From Trueperaceae bacterium (lineage in GTDB: Bacteria; Deinococcota; Deinococci; Deinococcales; Trueperaceae), in the NCBI GenBank assembly GCA_003567075.1, contig PXAU01000316.1, positions 1-13,405 on the forward strand: DNA of 13,405 bases, given 5' to 3'. The notes below the pieces were generated by a model. It did not search any database. It saw only the letters and a list, made by a program, of their open reading frames with translations, and had not been told where the DNA came from. Position numbers and translations under genes: made by a program. Positions 6,700 to 13,405 of the stretch are shown one piece after another (within the stretch, counting starts at the first letter, position 1; each line of letters opens with the position of its first letter).

Positions 6700-6722
6700 G
6701 GCCGTAGCTTGCGCGCTCGGGC

Positions 6723-6758
6723 GGCGCGCTCCAGCGCCAGCGCGGCTGGCGCCGCGCC
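6723..6758. repeat. Imperfect inverted repeat in the Uma2-carB divergent gap
   Basis: GGCGCG (6723-6728) pairs with CGCGCC (6753-6758), and GCGCCAGC (6734-6741) pairs with GCTGGCGC (6745-6752). Together they make a 14-bp stem with a 5-nt bulge and a 3-nt loop. It lies about 70-110 bp upstream of the carB leader -10 box and just upstream of the Uma2-fold gene. It may be an operator or a structured 5' end of the Uma2 transcript. Confidence 0.42.
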
Positions 6759-6830
6759 CGTCTGGGCCGCGACCCATCCGCTGTGGCTCCGCTCGCGTCA
6801 CCACACCCCGGCGGCTCCAAGGGCTGGTGG

Positions 6831-6836
6831 TACACT
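6831..6836 (+). promoter_or_regulatory. Extended -10 box upstream of the carB leader ORF
   Basis: TGG-TACACT is followed by 7 nt and a GTG at 6844. The geometry matches the leaderless starts of the Crp, YbaK, GTPase and pheA genes. It gives carB a transcribed leader of about 100 nt. No good -35 hexamer is visible. Confidence 0.55.
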
Positions 6837-6843
6837 TCGCCGG

Positions 6844-6946
6844 GTGCATCCGGGCGGCGGCCGCACCGACCCGCGCCCGATGCCGCGGCACGCCCGCCGC
6901 GTGCGCCGGCGGCCGCGACCGATGCCACCACCCCGCAGGAGTTGTG

Positions 6947-6960
<14 letters not shown>
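6844..6960 (+). CDS. Candidate arginine-rich leader ORF of carB
   Basis: This 38-codon ORF begins with a GTG placed where a leaderless mRNA from the TACACT box at 6831-6836 would start. It ends with a TGA at 6958-6960, inside carB, overlapping carB by 14 nt. The peptide starts VHPGGGRTDPRPMPRHARRV and holds 11 arginines, including RRVRRR at residues 18-23. The carB Shine-Dalgarno sequence (AGGAG, 6937-6941) lies within its last codons. The leader can also fold: GCGGCCGC at 6857-6864 can pair with the copy at 6909-6916, enclosing a GCACGC/GCGTGC hairpin (6888-6904). CarB supplies carbamoyl phosphate for arginine and pyrimidines, so an Arg-rich peptide could act as a sensor. Arg-rich readings are common by chance in G+C-rich DNA, so translation is unproven. 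Confidence 0.4.
6937..6941 (+). promoter_or_regulatory. Shine-Dalgarno site of carB
   Basis: AGGAG lies 5 nt before the ATG at 6947. It decides that start over the in-frame GTG at 6944 and over longer upstream readings of the frame, which show no similarity to CarB. It sits inside the candidate leader ORF. Confidence 0.75.
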
Positions 6961-10047
<3,087 letters not shown>

Positions 10048-10060
<13 letters not shown>

Positions 10061-10076
10061 GTCGCAGCCGGCGACG
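10048..10076. terminator. Strong hairpin across the carB stop codon
   Basis: CGTCGCCGGC (10048-10057) and GCCGGCGACG (10067-10076) form a perfect 10-bp stem with a 9-nt loop that contains the carB TGA (10058-10060). There is no T-tract; a run of GTCGC repeats follows instead. It probably ends or stabilises the carB transcript, and could also face the convergent 829-aa gene that stops at 10107. Confidence 0.55.
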
Positions 10077-10105
10077 TCGCGTCGAGTCGCGTCGCGTCGC
10101 GTCGC
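10076..10105. repeat. Tandem GTCGC pentanucleotide repeat (six units)
   Basis: Six head-to-tail 5-bp units lie between carB and the convergent 829-aa gene. Five are GTCGC and the second is GTCGA. Five-base units outside coding sequence suggest slippage. The tract is the only simple-sequence repeat of this kind in the window. Confidence 0.8.
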
Positions 10106-10106
10106 T

Positions 10107-12596
10107 TCAGCCGCGCTTGCGGCCGCGCGTCTTCGGCTTGATCACCTCGGACACGTCGACCTCGTCGACGGGTTCCTCCCCGAACCCGCCACCACCGAAG
10201 CCCTCACCGAACAGGGCGTCCTGACCGCGTCGAGACGTCGTCCCGTGCGAGGAGGCGTCGCTCTCCGGCGCGTGGTCGCCGGCGCGGTTGGTAGCGGCGT
10301 TCTTCGCCATCGCCTCGCTGGTCGCGTCCGCGCTCGTGCCAGCGCCGCTGGCCCCGGTCGCACCCGTTGCGGCACCGCTGGCATCAGCAGCGCCACCAGG
10401 CGCGCCGCGCTCCTCGCGCACCACCCGGAGGCCGCCGCTGGCGGTGGCCTGGGCGAGGCGCTCGGGGGACGGCATCGGCTGCGGCGGCGCCGGTGACGGC
10501 GCTGGTACCGGCACGTCGGCGAGATCGACCTCGTCGCCCGCGATCGGGTCGAAGGCCGCCGCGAGGCCATCGTCGTCGAAACCACGAACACGCTCGCGCT
10601 GGCGTTCCGGGAGACGCGCCCGCAGCGAGGGGGCGTAGTCGGCGACCTGTTCGAGTGCGTCTTGAACGCGGTAGCGCAAGCAGAACTCACCGCTGTCGAC
10701 CTTGCTGATCAGGTGGAACGGCGCTTCGGCCAGGCGCTCCAGCACGCGCACGATCTGGTCGCGCGGCACGTCTGGTTCGCCGACGATGTCGTCGACGAGG
10801 AACACGGTCGGCGCCCGCAAGCCAGCCAACCTCGTCAGGACCGCCGACACGACGCCCCGCTCCTGGACGCGCTTGGCGATGGTGCGTTCGAAGCGCTCGA
10901 GGCCGTACTCGAACACGCCGTCCCGCTCGAAGTGCGGCTCGAGGTCGACGGGACCGAGCATCACGGTCTTCGAGAGTTCCAGTACGCGCTCCAACCCGGC
11001 CCACGACCACAACGTCGCGCGCGCCAGGTCGGCCGGAGCGGTCAGGCGATGCAGGTCGCGGTGGTCGCCGAGCACCGCCAGGTACACGGCACCGGAGTCG
11101 CGCCGCCGGGCCAGCAAGGCCGCCCAGTCGAGGCGCTCACCGTCGGGCAGCACGTGGAGCAGCACCCGGTACTGGCGCCGACCGAGGTCCGCGTGCAGCA
11201 TCAACTGGCCGTGCGCGAGCCCCTCGATGCGGTACCCGAGGCCGGCGAAGGCCTCGCGGGCGCGTTTCGACTTCTTGGGGTCGCCCGGGGGCATGGAGGC
11301 GCTGTTGAGCGCCGTATCGCCTGGGAACAAGCCCGGCCTCGGTGCCGGCACGACGCTCGCTCGCGTGGTAGATGGACGTGCCTCACCCAGCCGGTCGAGC
11401 CGGAAGGGGTCCTTGTTCTTGTCGCCGTTCCTGTCCCCGTCCCTGTCCTTGTCTCGTTCCTTGCGCGCACCCGCCTCACGGGCACCTTCCGTCTTGGCAC
11501 TCTTCGACTTGCCGCGTTGCCAGGGGAAACGAAAGCCGCGTGCGACGGGCTCGTTCCAATCGAAGCGTTCGGTGTCGTCGTCGGCCTCGCCTGCCGCCCC
11601 GCGCTCGGCCGCACGGGCATCCGCCCGCGCCTCGCGTTCACGTCGGGCGATCGCGCGAGCGTCCTCCTCCGCGTGTTCCGCGAGCCTCTCGCGGCTGGCG
11701 CGCTCGACGGCGCGGCGTTCCGCATCCGCACCCTCGGATGCGGCCTCGGTCGCCGCCGCGTCAGCCGCCGCCGCATCAGCTGCAGCGGCTGCCATCGGCT
11801 CCCTACGTCCCTGCTCGCTCCGCTCCTGCTGGCTCCCCTGCGCAGCCGTCCGTTCGGCTGCGTCACGCTTGGCTGACGCGCGCTCACTGGCCTGGCGTTC
11901 CGCAGCTTCGCGCTGCGACGCCCGAGCGGCCTCGCGTCGCCGCTCAGCTTCGTGCCGTTCCGCGGCGCGCCGCTCGGCCTCGCGCTCCTCGGCTGCGCGG
12001 CGTTCGCTCTCTCGCCGTACCGCCTCGCGCTCCTCGGCCGCCTTGACCGCCGCCTCGGCGCGCCGCTCCGCTTCGGCACGGCGCTGCTCGGCGAGCCGCT
12101 CGGCGGCCCGCTGCTCCTCCTCTAGCGCCAGGGTCGAACGCCAACGGCCCTGATGCAGCGTCAAGCGCGATTCACCCTCCAACGCTTCGCGCAGCGGGAA
12201 GCCGCTCGGGAGGTCGGGATGCAGCGCACGGATCTCCCCCTCGGTCATGGGAACGCCGGCTTCGATCACCTCGTCGAGCAGACGCCCGAGCACCTCCGGG
12301 CGCCGGTAGTCCGGCCTCCGCGCGCGCTTCTCGGCGGTGAAGCCGATACCGCCGTCGTCGAGGACCTTGACCACGATCGCGTCGTTCACCTCGAGCGCAT
12401 GTGCTTCGAGGTAGCTCTCGAGCCCGCCCACCTCGCGACCATCGACCCGGACCACCAGCTCGGTCCCACGGACGGTGTCATGAACGCTCACGTCGCCGTC
12501 TTCCTGGAAGACCTCCAGCAACGCCATCGGGAGCGTCAGGGTGCCGCTTCGCAAGCATATGCGCGTGAGTGGGTACCGGAACTCCTGGGCCATCAT
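10107..12596 (-). CDS. Large coiled-coil protein with unrecognised N- and C-terminal domains
   Basis: This is an 829-aa protein I cannot name. Residues 1-92 look like a small beta-barrel domain (TLTLPMALLEVF, then VRVDGREVGGLESYLEAHAL, then EVNDAIVVKV), similar in outline to B3/AbrB-like DNA-binding folds. Residues 95-155 are helical. Residues 157-335 are an Ala/Glu/Arg coiled coil resembling TolA-type low complexity. Residues 379-396 are a Lys/Arg-Asp repeat. Residues 440-560 form an alpha/beta domain (QYRVLLHVLPDGERLDWAAL, then GAVYLAVLGDH) that may be a diverged restriction-endonuclease-like fold. Residues 595-662 resemble a winged helix (FHLISKVDSGEFCLRYRV). The tail is Ala/Gly/Ser-rich with a basic end, TRGRKRG. 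There is no signal peptide or membrane segment. A DNA- or RNA-associated scaffold is a guess. AGGGAG 8 nt before the ATG at 12596 supports the start. Confidence 0.8.
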   Translation of the reverse strand: MMAQEFRYPLTRICLRSGTLTLPMALLEVFQEDGDVSVHDTVRGTELVVRVDGREVGGLESYLEAHALEVNDAIVVKVLDDGGIGFTAEKRARRPDYRRPEVLGRLLDEVIEAGVPMTEGEIRALHPDLPSGFPLREALEGESRLTLHQGRWRSTLALEEEQRAAERLAEQRRAEAERRAEAAVKAAEEREAVRRESERRAAEEREAERRAAERHEAERRREAARASQREAAERQASERASAKRDAAERTAAQGSQQERSEQGRREPMAAAAADAAAADAAATEAASEGADAERRAVERASRERLAEHAEEDARAIARREREARADARAAERGAAGEADDDTERFDWNEPVARGFRFPWQRGKSKSAKTEGAREAGARKERDKDRDGDRNGDKNKDPFRLDRLGEARPSTTRASVVPAPRPGLFPGDTALNSASMPPGDPKKSKRAREAFAGLGYRIEGLAHGQLMLHADLGRRQYRVLLHVLPDGERLDWAALLARRRDSGAVYLAVLGDHRDLHRLTAPADLARATLWSWAGLERVLELSKTVMLGPVDLEPHFERDGVFEYGLERFERTIAKRVQERGVVSAVLTRLAGLRAPTVFLVDDIVGEPDVPRDQIVRVLERLAEAPFHLISKVDSGEFCLRYRVQDALEQVADYAPSLRARLPERQRERVRGFDDDGLAAAFDPIAGDEVDLADVPVPAPSPAPPQPMPSPERLAQATASGGLRVVREERGAPGGAADASGAATGATGASGAGTSADATSEAMAKNAATNRAGDHAPESDASSHGTTSRRGQDALFGEGFGGGGFGEEPVDEVDVSEVIKPKTRGRKRG
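11409..11462 (-). repeat. In-gene repeat encoding alternating Lys/Arg-Asp
   Basis: In the 829-aa gene the codons for residues 379-396 (KERDKDRDGDRNGDKNKD) form an imperfect 6-bp tandem array, visible on the plus strand as repeated CCTGTC/CCCGTC/CTTGTC units. It encodes a zwitterionic, surely flexible linker between the coiled coil and the C-terminal domains. Such arrays tend to change length between strains. Confidence 0.7.
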
Positions 12597-12694
12597 GTCC
12601 CTCGCTCCCTGGTCGCACGGTTCGCCCTCACGGTCGGCGGGCGCTGAGCGCCGGGTACCAGATGCTGTACCGCGACCGTAAGCGCTGACAACAT
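12593..12694 (-). CDS. Candidate leader ORF of the 829-aa gene
   Basis: This 33-codon ORF starts with the ATG at 12694, 7 nt after a TACGAT box, and ends with a TGA at 12595-12593. That stop overlaps the ATG of the 829-aa gene as ATGA. The peptide starts MLSALTVAVQHLVPGAQRPP and becomes basic (TVRANRATRERGT); it matches nothing I know. The AGGGAG that serves the large gene lies in its last codons. The stop-start overlap and leaderless geometry mirror the layout upstream of carB. Its 5' half can fold into short hairpins (12640-12652 and 12654-12671). Alternatively it is simply an untranslated leader that happens to be open. Confidence 0.42.
   Translation of the reverse strand: MLSALTVAVQHLVPGAQRPPTVRANRATRERGT
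12605..12610 (-). promoter_or_regulatory. Shine-Dalgarno site of the 829-aa gene
   Basis: AGGGAG on the minus strand lies 8 nt before the ATG at 12596 (11 nt before the adjacent ATG at 12593). It is inside the candidate leader ORF, so ribosomes finishing the leader would pass over it. Confidence 0.6.
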
Positions 12695-12701
12695 TCGCGC
12701 C

Positions 12702-12707
12702 ATCGTA
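12702..12707 (-). promoter_or_regulatory. Extended -10 box upstream of the 829-aa gene
   Basis: The minus strand reads TGC-TACGAT, then 7 nt, then the ATG at 12694. It has the same leaderless geometry and TGn extension as the GTPase box. A TCGACA 20 nt upstream is a poorly spaced -35 candidate. Confidence 0.55.
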
Positions 12708-12752
12708 GCAGAACGAAGCTGGAGGGGTGTCGACGCGACCATCGCTCCGCCC

Positions 12753-13405
12753 TCACCCGAACACAAGCTTGCGCCGGCGGCGCTTCTGTCCACCAGCCCG
12801 CTCCGCAGCGCGCGTCGGCAGGGTCGCTGCCGGCGCCCGGGTCTTCGTCGTCGGTACGGCCGCCGTGGCCGGGTCAGGCGTCGCGATGCGGCTCTTGGCA
12901 CCCTTCTTGGTCGCCGCCGGCGCCTCCTTCGTTGCGGCTCGCTTCGAGCGCTTCGAGGCCGTCCGCCGCGTCTCGGCCTTCTCCGGCTCGGCCTCGGGGC
13001 CTTGGAATGCCGTCTTCGACGACGCCGAGGCCCGCACAGGGCTCTTGAGGCTGCTGGGCGTGGGAGCGCTGCCCCGTGCACCTGCCGCGGACCGACGCGA
13101 CGACCGGCCGGCCGCACCCTTGGCGGCATGCTTGCGTTTGGCCCCTACCGACGGCTCTTCACCGCGCGTCGCGTCGACCTCGTCAGCAGCGTCCTCGGCA
13201 TCGGGCTCGGGCAACTCCAGGTGGGCCGGGAGCAGGTCGATCTGCCGGTTGACCGGGGTGCTGGCGAGGATCTTCACCTCCACCCGGTCGCCCATGCGGT
13301 AGCGGGCACGGGTGTGCTTGCCCATCAGCATGAGCTGGTCCTCCAGGAAGAGGTAGTAGTCGTCGTCGAGGTTGGAGACGTGCATCAGACCCTCGACGCC
13401 GTTCG
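12753..13405 (-). CDS. rnr: Ribonuclease R, C-terminal part (partial)
   Basis: The last 216 residues are present, and the catalytic RNB domain and cold-shock domains lie beyond the window end. The visible S1 domain begins NGVEGLMHVSNLDDDYYLFL and continues MGKHTRARYRMGDRVEVKIL, then NRQIDLLPA. This is the characteristic end of RNase R/VacB, a processive 3'-5' exoribonuclease that degrades structured RNA and helps rRNA and tmRNA quality control. After the S1 domain comes an acidic stretch (PEPDAEDAADEVDATRGEE) and then about 130 residues rich in Lys, Arg, Ala, Ser and Pro, ending in GGQKRRRRKLVFG. Basic tails occur in this family, but this one is long; it probably binds RNA or ribosomes. The 829-aa gene follows in the same direction after 58 nt to its leader ORF, with its own promoter. 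Confidence 0.93.
   Translation of the reverse strand, partial: NGVEGLMHVSNLDDDYYLFLEDQLMLMGKHTRARYRMGDRVEVKILASTPVNRQIDLLPAHLELPEPDAEDAADEVDATRGEEPSVGAKRKHAAKGAAGRSSRRSAAGARGSAPTPSSLKSPVRASASSKTAFQGPEAEPEKAETRRTASKRSKRAATKEAPAATKKGAKSRIATPDPATAAVPTTKTRAPAATLPTRAAERAGGQKRRRRKLVFG

Noticed and set aside
6563..6946. Upstream in-frame extension of carB by 128 codons
   Set aside because: It has no CarB-like sequence, overlaps the Uma2-fold gene on the other strand, and is excluded by the Shine-Dalgarno site at 6937-6941.
10662..12153. Plus-strand open frames opposite the 829-aa gene
   Set aside because: Their Arg/Ser/Ala-rich sequence is what the antisense of an Ala/Glu/Arg coiled coil produces, and there are no start signals.
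12664..12691. Alternative promoter TTGTCA-16-TACAGC for the 829-aa gene
   Set aside because: The -35 is good, but the -10 matches only three of six bases, and the extended TGC-TACGAT box upstream fits the pattern of the other units better.
12753..13302. Plus-strand Arg/Ala/Ser-rich frame opposite the RNase R tail
   Set aside because: It is antisense of the low-complexity basic tail; it has no start site or recognisable domain.

Overview
The window is G+C-rich throughout. It holds eleven coding regions that are partly or wholly recognisable, plus two candidate leader ORFs. Four traits are compatible with a Deinococcota-type bacterium, possibly a Truepera relative: G/C in third codon positions, TANNNT -10 boxes lying directly against start codons (leaderless transcription), an RNase R with a long basic tail, and a large coiled-coil protein of a type I associate with that group. 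No marker gene settles the taxonomy, so this is an inference. I see no tRNA, rRNA, CRISPR array, insertion sequence or phage gene. The region looks like ordinary chromosome.

Layout. (1) 1-165 (+): last 54 codons of a SorC-type sugar-binding regulator. (2) 141-1165 (-): a Crp/Fnr-family regulator followed by a GTGA-overlapped 108-aa protein of unknown function. (3) 1297-2897 (-): a YbaK-type aminoacyl-tRNA deacylase, ATGA-overlapped with an exported DsbA-like thioredoxin-fold protein. Two hairpins separate this unit from the Crp gene. (4) 3015-4913 (+): a dynamin-family GTPase, divergent from the YbaK gene. (5) 4968-6051 (+): prephenate dehydratase (pheA) and a small S4 RNA-binding protein. 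(6) 6127-6699 (-): a Uma2-fold protein with degenerate catalytic residues. (7) 6844-10060 (+): an arginine-rich candidate leader ORF running into carB, the large subunit of carbamoyl-phosphate synthase. (8) 10107-12694 (-): a candidate leader ORF running into an 829-aa coiled-coil protein with unrecognised end domains. (9) 12753 to the window end (-): the C-terminal part of RNase R (rnr).

How expression seems to work. Six transcription units begin with a TANNNT box whose last base is 6-7 nt before an ATG or GTG, so the transcript should start at or next to the start codon. Four of these first ORFs are normal genes (Crp, YbaK, GTPase, pheA). In the other two the first ORF is a peptide of 38 or 33 codons. 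Its end contains the Shine-Dalgarno sequence of the large gene (carB, or the 829-aa gene) and its stop codon overlaps that gene's start. Downstream genes are reached by GTGA or ATGA overlaps, by internal Shine-Dalgarno sequences, or across a 4-nt gap. The repeated layout of a leaderless mini-ORF coupled to a Shine-Dalgarno-led large gene is the most interesting pattern here.

Metabolically, pheA (phenylalanine) and carB (arginine and pyrimidines) are biosynthetic housekeeping genes. The C-terminal allosteric domain of CarB is short and lacks the usual effector-binding signature. That would fit control at the leader rather than by nucleotide feedback, but the link is inference.
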